From positions 70,529-120,061 of the forward strand of contig JAMQHL010000047.1 in NCBI GenBank assembly GCA_025993795.1: a stretch of DNA of 49,533 nucleotides, written 5' to 3'. Numbering within the stretch: the stretch's first letter is position 1; every line of letters begins with the position of its first letter. Both the position numbers and the translations under genes were made by a program. Origin of the DNA: Planctomycetota bacterium (GTDB taxonomy: Bacteria; Planctomycetota; UBA8742; UBA2392). Under the pieces are notes generated by a model, which was given only the letters and a program-made list of their open reading frames with translations, searched no databases and was not told where the DNA came from. Positions 1 through 9,238 of this stretch are shown here, piece after piece.

Positions 1-1
1 A

Positions 2-946
2 CTGGACCCTGACGAATGCATCAGCGTTGACGGGGCATCGCCCGGCAGGCTTCACCTGTCGCACTGGCCTGTCAACCGCACGCCCGACCGCTTTCGGCAT
101 GATCTTTCCACCGGCATGTGCCTGCTGCTGGGTGATGCGCCAGATCGAGAGCAGTTGCTAAGCGGCATCACCGCTGTGACGAATAATCACTATGACACCG
201 ATGGCGTGTGCAGCGTCTTCGTCTGCATTGAGCCCGCGTTGGCAAAGGCACACGCACACACGCTTGTGGCAGCGGCTGCGGCCGGAGATTTTTCATTATT
301 CACGACGCCTGAGGGCGTCAAGCTTGACTTGACCCTGACCGCTTTGACAAAGGCCGAGAACAGCCCGGTCAAGACTTCCCTGTTCACCAGCGATCGGGAG
401 GCACGACAGGCACAGTACGACTTTGCGTTGCAGCATCTGCCCCAGTGGCTGGCAAATCCGGACACTCACGCAGACTGGTTCGCCCGCGAATTCTGGACGA
501 TCCAGCAACACTTGCGCCTGCTGCGTGAGGAAGATGCAGAAGTAGAGATCTTTCATTCGCTGGACCTCGCGGTAATCACGACTGCCCAGCCGTTGCACGA
601 AACCGCAGTCAACACCGCCACCGCCTGCGATCGGATACTGACAGTCCTTTCCACTGAGTCCGGCGCGGCAAAGTACGAGGTTCGACTTACGACACTTTCA
701 TGGTTTGATCTGCAAAGCCGCCCCTACAAGCCCCGCCTTGACTGGAGCGAGCTGGCGTTGCGTCTGAACGAGGAAGCGCCTGGGGATGGTACATGGCAGG
801 CGGATGACATTTCCGACCCGACGCCAAAGCTTGTCTTCGCCGACAAGGAGGGCATTTCCGCACTGAACGCAACCCAACCGGCGGCTGTCAGGCGAATAGT
901 CGCGGACTTTTTTACAGCAAGCCCGCATCTACCAGCCGGCATCTGA
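2..946 (+). CDS. DUF6687-like protein, 5' end cut by the window edge
   Basis: The reading frame is open from base 2, so the true start lies outside the window; the first in-frame ATG at 116 is internal to the conserved part. The visible 314 residues include LSHWPVNRTP near the left edge and TNNHYDTDGVCSVF about 60 residues later. I associate this pair of motifs with the DUF6687 family, whose function is unknown. The acidic NHxDxDG pattern could bind a metal, but that is a guess. There is no membrane segment or signal peptide in the visible part. The gene ends 163 bases before pilM and reads in the same direction; nothing links the two functionally. I am confident that it is coding and less sure of the family name. 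Confidence 0.6.
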   Translation: MDPDECISVDGASPGRLHLSHWPVNRTPDRFRHDLSTGMCLLLGDAPDREQLLSGITAVTNNHYDTDGVCSVFVCIEPALAKAHAHTLVAAAAAGDFSLFTTPEGVKLDLTLTALTKAENSPVKTSLFTSDREARQAQYDFALQHLPQWLANPDTHADWFAREFWTIQQHLRLLREEDAEVEIFHSLDLAVITTAQPLHETAVNTATACDRILTVLSTESGAAKYEVRLTTLSWFDLQSRPYKPRLDWSELALRLNEEAPGDGTWQADDISDPTPKLVFADKEGISALNATQPAAVRRIVADFFTASPHLPAGI

Positions 947-1109
947 CCCGACCAATGTCATGCGCATTCCCCGACTAAGCACAATCCCCGCTTGACGTTG
1001 GGAGCATTCTGGGCCATGCTGCTTACACCCCCAACGCGGAATCGAAGAATCTGTCTCGTCAGCTAGGTTGGCTCTGCCAATCTGCTTGCGCCTGCGTTTC
1101 GAGGGACTC

Positions 1110-3155
1110 ATGGCAAAATCAGCATGGGGCATTGAGCTGGGCACTTCCAGCGTCAAGGCAGTCAAGGTGTCAGGCGACCGCGGCAGCGCGACGCTTGAAG
1201 AGGTAGAGATCATCAGCCTGAATGACTTCGGCCTCGGGGCCGGCACATCGGCTGAAGACGCTACGTCCGGCGCTTTGAATGACCTGCGTGCCCGCAAGGG
1301 CATCAAGCGTGATGACACCGTGTTTGTGTCGATCTCGGGCCAGAACACGCTGGGCCGAATCATCAGCCTGCCGCCGGTCAGTGATGACCGCATTCGCGAG
1401 ACCATCCTGAACGAGGCCCGCAGCCAGATTCCAATCAAGCTTGAAGAAGCCGTCTGGGACTACCAGAACATCGAAGACGCAGACCCCGAAGAGCGCAAGG
1501 TCAACCTGTACGCGGCCAAGAAAGAGGCCGTCGACAAGATCGTGGCCATTTGTGAGAACGGCGGCCTGCAGATCAAGGGCGTGCAGGTGGCACCCCTTGG
1601 CATATACAACTACATCAAGTTTGAGATGGACGACACGATCAGCGACTGCTGTGTCGCGATCGACATCGGTGCTGACAACACCGACGTCATCCTGATTGAC
1701 GGCCAGAAGACCTACGTCCGCGTTGTGCCTGTCGCCGGCAACGACATCACCAAGGCCCTGCGCGCGCGTTTCAAGCTGAATGCCGAGCAGGCAGAGAAAC
1801 TCAAGCGCAACGCGGCAAAGTCGAAGGATGCGGCGGCTGTGTTCGAGGCGATGAAGCCTCCCCTCAAGGAAATGGTCGGCGAGATCTACCGCGCCGTGGG
1901 CTTCTACAAGAGCCAGAATGAAGCCGCGAACATCAACCAGCTCGTGATGATGGGCAACGGCAGCAAGCTGCTGAACATTAAGAAGTTCTTTGAGCAGCAG
2001 CTTCAATACAACGTGCATAAGGTTGACACGCCGCAGCGCATTGCCTTGGCGCGTACCGTTGACCCAAGCGAAGTCCAGAACAGTATCCAGAGCCTCGCCG
2101 TGGCAATCGGGCTTGGGCTGCAGGGCCTCGGACTCGAGGGGCTCAACCGGATCAACCTGATCCCGGCGGAGTACCTGAGCGCCAAGGAAACCGAAAAGCT
2201 GCGCATGCCGTTCTTTATCGGCGGCGGTATCGCGGCGGCCGGTGGCCTGATTGCGCTGCTGCTTTCGATCCTTGCAACGAGTGGTGTCGAGCCGCTGGTG
2301 GCATCCGCCGAGGGCACAGACAAGCTTGCCGCCGCCCGCGCCGCGGAATTCAACAGTGCGGGCGATCTTGGCACGTTGTCGAATACAGCGTTGTCGCTGC
2401 GGAACCTGGTACAAGGGCGCATCGCCACGCTGCCGGGCGCGACGGTTGAGGGCGTAGCCCAGCCCGCACAGCCGCTGTATGTGCGCCACAACATCCTGCC
2501 TGGTCTCGTCGCCGATTCGATGCAGGCGGCTTTGGGCGCCCACACCGACAGGCAGGGTGAAGGCAACAAGGTCTATTGGGCACATATCAGCAACAAGAGT
2601 GCTGGCAGTGGCGAGTCTCTTACCGGCTCGCAAGTGGTCTGGGTAACTCAAGAAATCTTGCCAGCCGCATACGTGTTGCCTGAGGGCACCACCGAGGGCG
2701 GCTATTTCACGCAGAAGCGCAACCTGACATACCGGGCGAACGTCGCGATCGAGGTAGGCAGCGGCAGTTCGTCGCAAGGGGCGAATGACGGCCTGAAGGC
2801 GGCGCTGACCGAGGGAAACAACGCTCTGCTGGTGAACGAAGTGAAGAAGCGGTTGCTCCAGCACTTCAAAGACAGCGGGCAGTTGGACGGCGCCAAGGAG
2901 TCCGAAGTAGAGAAAATCAAGTGGGACAACATCGGCTTCACGGTCACGGTTGTTTCTCCGACTGTCGCCGGCGGGCAGGGCAGCGTATTCAAGCTGACTG
3001 AGATTGTGCCCCAGGGCGGCAGTTTTGAGATTTCGCCCGGCAGGCCGGCACCACTGTCAACCAAGTCCGTGCCGGACCTGAGCTATGCGGTCAGTGAAGT
3101 GGCAGTGAAGATCAGTCTGGACCCGGTGACGCCACCGGCACCGACAGGCGGATAG
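1110..3155 (+). CDS. pilM: PilM-like actin-fold ATPase fused to a PilN-like membrane segment
   Basis: This is a predicted inner-membrane platform protein of a type IV pilus-like machine. The N-terminal ~340 residues form the FtsA/actin-like PilM fold: WGIELGTSSVKAVKV at the start is the first phosphate motif, AIDIGADNTDV is the second, and MMGNGSKLLNI is the adenosine motif. At residue ~348 the text changes to NLIP, the usual N-terminal signature of PilN, followed by one membrane helix at ~366-390 and a ~290-residue periplasmic part. PilM and PilN, normally separate partners, therefore appear fused. The ATG at 1110 was chosen over an upstream frame opening at 1068 because the PilM homology begins there and GAGGGA lies just upstream. 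The next gene follows 22 bases later. The PilM call is firm; the PilN-like call for the C-terminal half rests on the NLIP motif and topology. Confidence 0.85.
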   Translation: MAKSAWGIELGTSSVKAVKVSGDRGSATLEEVEIISLNDFGLGAGTSAEDATSGALNDLRARKGIKRDDTVFVSISGQNTLGRIISLPPVSDDRIRETILNEARSQIPIKLEEAVWDYQNIEDADPEERKVNLYAAKKEAVDKIVAICENGGLQIKGVQVAPLGIYNYIKFEMDDTISDCCVAIDIGADNTDVILIDGQKTYVRVVPVAGNDITKALRARFKLNAEQAEKLKRNAAKSKDAAAVFEAMKPPLKEMVGEIYRAVGFYKSQNEAANINQLVMMGNGSKLLNIKKFFEQQLQYNVHKVDTPQRIALARTVDPSEVQNSIQSLAVAIGLGLQGLGLEGLNRINLIPAEYLSAKETEKLRMPFFIGGGIAAAGGLIALLLSILATSGVEPLVASAEGTDKLAAARAAEFNSAGDLGTLSNTALSLRNLVQGRIATLPGATVEGVAQPAQPLYVRHNILPGLVADSMQAALGAHTDRQGEGNKVYWAHISNKSAGSGESLTGSQVVWVTQEILPAAYVLPEGTTEGGYFTQKRNLTYRANVAIEVGSGSSSQGANDGLKAALTEGNNALLVNEVKKRLLQHFKDSGQLDGAKESEVEKIKWDNIGFTVTVVSPTVAGGQGSVFKLTEIVPQGGSFEISPGRPAPLSTKSVPDLSYAVSEVAVKISLDPVTPPAPTGG

Positions 3156-3177
3156 GGCCCGGACGGAAGGAGCACAC

Positions 3178-4212
3178 ATGGACAACCTGAAAAAGAACCT
3201 GCACTTCGTGGTGTTCGGTGCAGGCATACTGCTTGGCCTGATCCTGCTGGGCGTCGGCTTCCTGATGCGAAGCGGCCAGGAAGGCACGTTGGGTGACAAA
3301 GTCGCGCTGCTAAAAGGCAAGAAGGATCCGGCTTCGCAGGGTGACCTCGACGCAGCAACGGCGGCGCGCGCAGAGTTTGACGGCGATTTCAAGGCCGCAC
3401 AGGCTGCACTGAGAGGCAGCGGCACGCGTTTGCGGACGGGCCTCCCGACATCGACCGATACCCGTACCTTCTATACAGATGAAGTCATCCCGTTCCTCAA
3501 TGACATGCGCAAGCGCTGGGGCGCCATGGACAAGCCGGTGCCGCTGCCCAAACGCATCGAGACCTGGATTCTGAAGCGCGGCACAACCCCGGCCCAGGAT
3601 TACTGGACCCTTTTCGACGGCGAAATGGCGCGCTTGAACGCCAGCAGCGACGGCCCAAAGCTTGCCGAGAACCGCCTGAAGCTGCGCATCATGGAAGAAG
3701 TGACCACGACCTGTGAGCTGTTGCACCAGAGCGGCAGGTTCGGGAACCAGGGCAGCAAGATCAATTCGTTCAAGTTCGAGGCGCTGGCATTCAGTGAACG
3801 CTCGGAGCCGGAATCGCCCTGGGAAGTGCTGCCTTTTGTGGTTGACCTTGAGTGCTCACCGGAATTCGGACTGGCGCTGATGCGTGAGCTTGGCTGCCGC
3901 ACCGACCTGACCAGCGGCACCGCGGCCGGAAAAACCCGCCACGGCTTTCCGATGGAAGTGCTGGTCGCACAGTTTGAGCAGATTGCGCGGCCGATGTCGG
4001 TTCGTTTCACGATCACCAACGACATGCGGGCCGCCGAGGGCATCGACTCGGCCTTGCGCCCCGAAACGGAGCAAGGGGCGCGCGTCAGCAAGCAGAAGGC
4101 CGAAGAGTTCGAGAAGAAAGACCGGCTCGTGCTGCCGGTGCACTTTGCCATCAAGCTGCGCGCACTGTCTTTCAACACGAAGTGGAAGGTTGTTGTCGAA
4201 CCAACTGGATAA
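3178..4212 (+). CDS. PilO / Amuc_1100-like inner-membrane protein
   Basis: This 344-residue protein has one N-terminal membrane helix (residues ~9-29, rich in G and L) after a short positively charged start, then a long periplasmic domain. That topology, its length and its place directly after pilM match PilO-type alignment-complex proteins and the Amuc_1100 protein of Akkermansia. The helix is followed by a helical stretch (~35-85) and a mixed alpha/beta region ending in a hydrophobic strand around HFAIKLRALSF. I see no catalytic motif. A strong AAGGAG sits 7 bases before the ATG, and the gene lies in an operon with pilM (22-base gap) and the EF-hand gene (38-base gap). The likely role is to bridge the cytoplasmic PilM ring to the secretin through the periplasm. 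Similarity is by architecture and context rather than clear sequence identity. Confidence 0.55.
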   Translation: MDNLKKNLHFVVFGAGILLGLILLGVGFLMRSGQEGTLGDKVALLKGKKDPASQGDLDAATAARAEFDGDFKAAQAALRGSGTRLRTGLPTSTDTRTFYTDEVIPFLNDMRKRWGAMDKPVPLPKRIETWILKRGTTPAQDYWTLFDGEMARLNASSDGPKLAENRLKLRIMEEVTTTCELLHQSGRFGNQGSKINSFKFEALAFSERSEPESPWEVLPFVVDLECSPEFGLALMRELGCRTDLTSGTAAGKTRHGFPMEVLVAQFEQIARPMSVRFTITNDMRAAEGIDSALRPETEQGARVSKQKAEEFEKKDRLVLPVHFAIKLRALSFNTKWKVVVEPTG

Positions 4213-4250
4213 TGAACCCCGGGCACTCAAGCCCCCGGAGGAACCGAGAT

Positions 4251-6254
4251 ATGCCGGTAGAAACTAAAAGTGGTGGCCTTGCCCAGTACGGCTCAATTCT
4301 TGGGCCCGTTGCCGGTTTGCTGGTGGCCCTGGTGCTGATCCTGGTGGCGGTGTTTACCGACAACGTTTCGAAACTCAAGGACGAGCTGACAGGAGAGAAC
4401 CAGCGGGTATCTACGGCGCTCAGCAGTAAGGAAGTCACGACAACGGCGCCGGATCTGGCCACGCCTGATCAGGTAGCTGCGGCGCTGACAGCAGACAAGG
4501 GCGGTGCGGAAAGTGTTCCGCGAAATGTTGACGCGCTTCTGAAAACGCCGATTGCATGGGACGTTCGCATTGAGGCAGGACAGCAGGACGAGTTTGATCA
4601 GTATGATGAGGACAAGAGCGGAGACTGGGACGAACGCGAATTCCGGGCGACGCCACACTACTCCGGATCCGCGCCCCGCAATGACTTCAAGAAGTGGGAC
4701 AAGGACAGCGACGGCAAAATCAGCCGTTCTGAGCACAGCACGCCACCGGGCAACCCCGAAGAGATTTTCACCAACCAGCTCGACAAGAACGGCGATGGCG
4801 TGATTGACGACAAGGAGATGTCGGCGGCTGAAATCAAGAAGATGGATTTCGACCAGGACGGCAAAGTTCGTCTTGACGAGTACAAACGCTACGACGCCGG
4901 CGATCGCCCCGAATTTTACAACATCGGCGACCCCAGCGGTGTGACGGCCGTGTTTGACCAGGCCAAGATGCAGATCACCATCAGTTGGTCGGCGCCATCT
5001 GCGACCGAGCTTCCGCCGGATCTGAAGTATCTGATCCTGCGTCGCGCACCTGAAACCGTCGAGAAGCGCCAGAAGGAATACGGCAAGCGCGTGCTTGAGT
5101 ACCAGAACCTGCTCAAGGCATGGGAGAGTCGTCGCGATGCGTGGCTGAACACAGCAGCATTGGTCGATGCCAAGGGCGACCCTGACCCCAATGGCAAGGC
5201 CGTCCCTGACAAGACGTTCAAGCAGGTGCTGCAGCGCGCCAAGTGGGACGGCGGGTTCGTACTCTGGGCCGAGCGATCCGGCAAAGCCGACCCCAAGCCC
5301 CGTGAGCCGGAAAAGGCCTCAGAGTGGGAGTTCGTCACCGAGACCGCACAGACAACCCACGACGACAACACGTTTGATCTTGATGTGACGTACACCTACG
5401 CCGTTCGCGCCGTGACGGGCAAAGAGCTGTTCAAGGGAATACCCTTCGAAGTTTATGAAAGCTACAAGTCCAGCAAACGCATCAGCCAGGACGGCCACCC
5501 GGTACTTGTGCGTAACCGCATCGAGATGGGCTGGCAGAGTGGCAGCGAGGGCGGCGGCACGGTCATGCTTACCCAGTGGGTCAATGTCCGGGACGCCGGA
5601 AACGTAACATGGTACCGCGTCAGCATTATCGTCACCGTCGATCCTGACAACCAGGACGTCGGCAAAGAATATACGGTCGCGGAGCTTCTGAACCTCAATG
5701 TAACCATGAGCACAGCCGACGGCCGGCCGGCAACTCCGAAGGAAGTGTTGCCTGCGGACCTGAAGGTGAACTTCAACACCCGGTCACGCTTCGAAGCCAA
5801 ACTGGGCGCCAACTTCCTGCTCAAGCATAGCGAGTATGGCGACTTTGAACTGTCCCGCGACACCAAGGCGCCTGCCACAGTGATTCCGGACGCCACAGGC
5901 ATGGACAACCCCGCCGAAGTGCGCCTGCTTGGGCTCTCGCCCAAGGCCAAGAGCGGCTTTTTCGAGGTCAGGCGCTGGCACAAAGTCGGCGATGACTGGT
6001 ACCTGGTCATTCAGCGGGGCAAGGTGGATGCCGGCAAGACGGTCGGACGCGAAGTAAGCATGTCGGCAATCGGCACCGACGTTGAAGTCAGGGATAGCGC
6101 AGGCAGCGTTGTATCGGCGGCAGTACTGCGCGGGGCGGCTTTCAAGGACCAGACGGTGAATCTCGTGGTCGGCAGCTTCGACGGTGTCGATAAGCGCGCT
6201 GCCAAGGTAGATGGCAAAGAGTTCGACCTGTTTGCCACGTTGTACGTCGAGTAG
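4251..6254 (+). CDS. Membrane-anchored protein with four EF-hand loops, pilus-like operon
   Basis: This 667-residue protein has a short cytoplasmic start, a membrane helix at ~16-37, a hydrophilic linker, then four EF-hand-type calcium loops. The loops begin at residues ~119 (DEDKSGDWDERE), ~150 (DKDSDGKISRSE), ~178 (DKNGDGVIDDKE) and ~199 (DFDQDGKVRLDE). A beta-rich region with a fibronectin-III-like strand pattern (ITISWSAP) and a helical insert follow. The ATG at 4251 has GGAGG 9 bases upstream; an earlier in-frame ATG at 4182 lies inside the previous gene and has no ribosome site. It is the last gene before a strong terminator. By position it could stand in for PilP, the link between PilN/O and the secretin, but no sequence similarity to PilP is visible. 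Calcium binding is well supported by the loops; the role is inferred. Confidence 0.7.
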   Translation: MPVETKSGGLAQYGSILGPVAGLLVALVLILVAVFTDNVSKLKDELTGENQRVSTALSSKEVTTTAPDLATPDQVAAALTADKGGAESVPRNVDALLKTPIAWDVRIEAGQQDEFDQYDEDKSGDWDEREFRATPHYSGSAPRNDFKKWDKDSDGKISRSEHSTPPGNPEEIFTNQLDKNGDGVIDDKEMSAAEIKKMDFDQDGKVRLDEYKRYDAGDRPEFYNIGDPSGVTAVFDQAKMQITISWSAPSATELPPDLKYLILRRAPETVEKRQKEYGKRVLEYQNLLKAWESRRDAWLNTAALVDAKGDPDPNGKAVPDKTFKQVLQRAKWDGGFVLWAERSGKADPKPREPEKASEWEFVTETAQTTHDDNTFDLDVTYTYAVRAVTGKELFKGIPFEVYESYKSSKRISQDGHPVLVRNRIEMGWQSGSEGGGTVMLTQWVNVRDAGNVTWYRVSIIVTVDPDNQDVGKEYTVAELLNLNVTMSTADGRPATPKEVLPADLKVNFNTRSRFEAKLGANFLLKHSEYGDFELSRDTKAPATVIPDATGMDNPAEVRLLGLSPKAKSGFFEVRRWHKVGDDWYLVIQRGKVDAGKTVGREVSMSAIGTDVEVRDSAGSVVSAAVLRGAAFKDQTVNLVVGSFDGVDKRAAKVDGKEFDLFATLYVE

Positions 6255-6266
6255 GCAAGGCCGATT

Positions 6267-6315
6267 ACCGGGGCGTGTCGGAACGCACACCAGCCGCCCC
6301 GGTTTCGCTTTTTTT
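6267..6315 (+). terminator. Rho-independent terminator after the pilM operon
   Basis: A perfect 9-bp stem, ACCGGGGCG (6267-6275) with CGCCCCGGT (6295-6303), closes a 19-nt loop and is followed by a run of seven T at 6309-6315. It separates the pilM/PilO-like/EF-hand unit from the secretin gene. Confidence 0.8.
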
Positions 6316-6383
6316 CGGTTACCGGGCCATGACTGATCCCGGCACCATAGAGAAGGGGCCGCCAAAACCTTTCCTTATCTCCG

Positions 6384-6411
6384 TTGACACCACCTGCACT
6401 TACGATAGATT
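6384..6411 (+). promoter_or_regulatory. Sigma-70-type promoter for the secretin gene
   Basis: A perfect TTGACA (6384-6389) is followed after 16 bases by TAGATT (6406-6411), which matches four of six positions of the -10 consensus. It lies after the upstream terminator and about 95 bases before the secretin start, so the secretin appears to be transcribed on its own. Confidence 0.5.
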
Positions 6412-6507
6412 AGAGTCCCCCTCCAAGAGTTCCGTTGGCCCCGATTCCCATCGTCCCCTGGGTTGAATTGCTTAGGCAATTGCCCCGACGTGAGGAGTGG
6501 ACTTCGC

Positions 6508-9189
6508 ATGAAAGCAGCATTCTCCAGGCGACTCGCCTTGGTCGCAGTGTCCGGCATTGCCGGCCTGCTGGTTGCTTGCGCGTCTGGCACGAGCACCGTG
6601 GACCAGACGCCCGTTCAATCAGGCACCGAGGATTACGTTTCCCGCATGGGCGGCGATACCAAGCCCAGCCGCGAGGAAGCAAGCAAGGACGCCTCACGCC
6701 CGGCGTCTGAAGGTGGCTCAACGAGCGAAGTTTCCAGCCGCGACGACGCGGCGCGCGGCGCGGTGGCGGCGGCCTCGGATAACGAGATGAAGAAGCTCGC
6801 CGAGTACTACGCCAACCAGGCTGCGCGCATGTACAGCGACAAGCGCTATGAAGAAGCGCGCACCTATGCGCGCGACGCGTTGCTGATGGACCCGGGCAAC
6901 AAGCTCGCGGCCCAGATCAAGGCTGACTCTGACCAGGTGCTCGGCCGCGGCCGCACTGAGGCCGAGAACATGGCCCGCGCCCGCAGCGAAGAAGAAGCCG
7001 CGCTGCGCAGCGAAGCCATCTATGAAATCAGCAACGGCTTGAACACCGCCGACAAGCTGATTCGCCAGGGCAAGTATACCGACGCGATTGCCGAGGCCGA
7101 AAAGGTTCTCGATGTCATCCGCTGGACCAATTACATGGTCGAGACGGAAGGCTATGAACGCGAAGCGCGCCTGATGATCCAGGAAGCGCAGACGCTGCGC
7201 GAGCAGGCGCGGCTGGAGGACTACACCAAGATCCGCGAGCAGGAACGCCGGCTTCGCGAGCTTGAGATCCAGGAAGAACTGAACCGCTACCGCGAAGAGA
7301 TCCGCAACCTGTACACGCAGGCCAAAGAGTATTTTGACCGTCGCGAGTACCGCGACGCGGTCGTGGTGCTGAACAAGATTCTGCGCGAAGACCCGTACAA
7401 CGCAGAGGTTGCGCGCCTGAAGCAGATTGCGACCAACCTTTCGCACGGCCAGCGCGACCGCACCGCATGGGAAGACTACAATCGCAACTGGCGCATCACG
7501 ATGCAGGAGATTTTCAAGGCCAATGCGATTCCCACGGACGACCTGACGCTGCCCAGCTATGAAGACTGGACCTATACCCGTGAGCGCGCCGACCGTCTGG
7601 AAGCGCAGCGCGTCACGCGCCTGAGCAAGGAAGACATCGCCGTTCGCAGCGCGCTTGAGAATGTGACGATCGCCCTTGAGTTCGATGCGAACCAGCTGGA
7701 CGACGTGATTGCCCGCTTCCGCGCTGAGGGCCGAATCAACGTGATCCGGGCCCGCAACGTAGCCGGCGACACGGAAGTCAGCCTCGACATCGGCCGCGTG
7801 AAGCTGCGCCAGGCCCTTGACCTGGTGTGCGACCAGACAGACCTGAGCTGGCGCGTCGAAAACGGCGCCGTCATCATCGACGAACAGGGCGCGTCCGAGG
7901 GCCGCAACGTTGTACGCCGCGTGTTTAACGTGGCCGACTTGCTTGTCACCCTGCGCACATTCCGTGGCGATGAGCCGCGGCTATCCGGCGACACTGATTC
8001 TGACGGCCGCTTCGATGCCGATGCCGACGCTGACGATGCAGACCCGCTGTCGATTGAAGACCTGCAGGAAGTGATCGAGGAAGCGATCGACCCCGAAAGC
8101 TGGGGCCGCGACGGGCACGGCATCCAGTTCCGCCAGCAGGACCTGATCGTGCTGAACTCGCCCGAGAACATCGAGCGCGTGGCCAACCTGCTGGGCGACC
8201 TGCGCCGCAGCCAGGGCCTTACCGTCAGCATCGAGACGCGCTTCATCACCATCCGCGACGACTTCCTTGAAGATATCGGCGTGGACTTCCGCGGCATAGG
8301 CGGCTCACCGGCGATCCCCGCGCCGGGCATTCCGCCGGTTCCGGCTGCCCTGGACGACATCCAGTTCGGCAACAACAGCAACCCGGCCGGCCCCGGTGGT
8401 TCAGGCAACGACGCGGGCTTCTTCTTTCAGGACATGCCGCCCAGCGGCAACGCCCGGCAGGATCAGCGCATCCGCATCGAGAACCTGTTTGACCAGGCGC
8501 TCGGTGGGCGACGCGGCAACGTGGGCCTCAGTGGCGAAGGCGGCATGAGCTTCCAGCTTGCGTTCGTCGATAACCCTGAAGTCAACGCGATTATCCGCGC
8601 CGTCCGCAAACGCGAACGCGCCACGCTGCTGACCGCGCCGCGTGTCACGGTTCACAACACCCAGCGCGCGCACGTCAGCGTGATGAACGAAATCGCCTAT
8701 ATTCGCGACTTCGACACCAACACCGCTACCGGTATCGCGGTTGCTGACCCGGTTGTTGACGTGATTCGCGACGGCATTGTGCTGGACGTGCGCCCCACGA
8801 TCAGCGCTGACCGCCGCTACATCACGCTGGAGCTGCGCCCGACGCTGGCGACGCTGCTGCGCCCGATTCCGACCTTCACGACGTCGCTCGGTGTCGGCAC
8901 GCCGGTGGCAATCCAGACCCCGCAGTTGACCCTGCAGCGCATCCGCACCACGGTTACGGTGCCCGATGGCGGCAGCTTTGTCATCGGCGGCTTGCGCCAG
9001 ATGAGCGAGACAGACACCCAGTCGGGCATCCCGATCCTGAGTGACCTGCCGCTGATTGGCGCGCTCTTCACACGCAAGGGCAAGAGCGTGGTGCGCCAGG
9101 ACATCATCATCATTGTGTCCGCCCGCATCATCGACCTTGAAGAAGAAGAGGAATACCAGTACGGCACCGGCCCCTCCAAGCCCCGCTAA
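6508..9189 (+). CDS. Lipoprotein secretin with N-terminal TPR/coiled-coil region (Amuc_1098/PilQ-like)
   Basis: This 893-residue protein should form the outer-membrane pore of the pilus-like system. A lipoprotein signal ends in LVAC with the lipidated Cys at 24. Residues ~92-330 carry TPR-like helices (NQAARMYSDKRYEEARTYAR and, later, QAKEYFDRREYRDAVVVL) and charged coiled coil. A secretin/TonB short N-terminal (STN)-like domain lies at ~385-461, then an N-domain. The C-terminal secretin barrel has the hallmark VPDGGSFVIGGL at 818-829 followed by GIPILSDLPLIGALF. An Asp-rich stretch, residues 495-512 with alternating Asp, interrupts the domain linker and resembles a calcium-binding repeat. 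The ATG at 6508 gives the lipobox and has GAGGAG upstream; a longer frame opening with TTG at 6463 would bury the signal peptide. It is larger than a typical PilQ because of the TPR front, as in Amuc_1098-type secretins. Confidence 0.9.
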   Translation: MKAAFSRRLALVAVSGIAGLLVACASGTSTVDQTPVQSGTEDYVSRMGGDTKPSREEASKDASRPASEGGSTSEVSSRDDAARGAVAAASDNEMKKLAEYYANQAARMYSDKRYEEARTYARDALLMDPGNKLAAQIKADSDQVLGRGRTEAENMARARSEEEAALRSEAIYEISNGLNTADKLIRQGKYTDAIAEAEKVLDVIRWTNYMVETEGYEREARLMIQEAQTLREQARLEDYTKIREQERRLRELEIQEELNRYREEIRNLYTQAKEYFDRREYRDAVVVLNKILREDPYNAEVARLKQIATNLSHGQRDRTAWEDYNRNWRITMQEIFKANAIPTDDLTLPSYEDWTYTRERADRLEAQRVTRLSKEDIAVRSALENVTIALEFDANQLDDVIARFRAEGRINVIRARNVAGDTEVSLDIGRVKLRQALDLVCDQTDLSWRVENGAVIIDEQGASEGRNVVRRVFNVADLLVTLRTFRGDEPRLSGDTDSDGRFDADADADDADPLSIEDLQEVIEEAIDPESWGRDGHGIQFRQQDLIVLNSPENIERVANLLGDLRRSQGLTVSIETRFITIRDDFLEDIGVDFRGIGGSPAIPAPGIPPVPAALDDIQFGNNSNPAGPGGSGNDAGFFFQDMPPSGNARQDQRIRIENLFDQALGGRRGNVGLSGEGGMSFQLAFVDNPEVNAIIRAVRKRERATLLTAPRVTVHNTQRAHVSVMNEIAYIRDFDTNTATGIAVADPVVDVIRDGIVLDVRPTISADRRYITLELRPTLATLLRPIPTFTTSLGVGTPVAIQTPQLTLQRIRTTVTVPDGGSFVIGGLRQMSETDTQSGIPILSDLPLIGALFTRKGKSVVRQDIIIIVSARIIDLEEEEEYQYGTGPSKPR

Positions 9190-9211
9190 GCCGTGGGAAG
9201 TCACGAAACCT

Positions 9212-9238
9212 GAAACCCGGCGCAAGCCGGGTTTCTTC
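9212..9238 (+). terminator. Terminator after the secretin gene
   Basis: A perfect 10-bp stem, GAAACCCGGC (9212-9221) with GCCGGGTTTC (9226-9235), is closed by a GCAA tetraloop and followed by a short pyrimidine tail, TTC. The stem is strong and the T-run is weak. Confidence 0.7.

Noticed and set aside
992..1020. Promoter for pilM from TTGACG at 992-997
   Set aside because: The -35 box is good, but no acceptable -10 box lies 16-18 bases downstream.
1170..2864. Long open frame antisense to pilM (564 codons)
   Set aside because: It mirrors a well-supported gene in GC-rich DNA, has no family motif and no ribosome site. Similar antisense frames over hyuB (25971-27641), cysS (31150-32343) and the PDZ-repeat gene (46790-48394) were rejected for the same reason.
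6463..6507. TTG start extending the secretin by 15 residues
   Set aside because: The extension would place charged and polar residues before the signal peptide, and GAGGAG fits the ATG at 6508.
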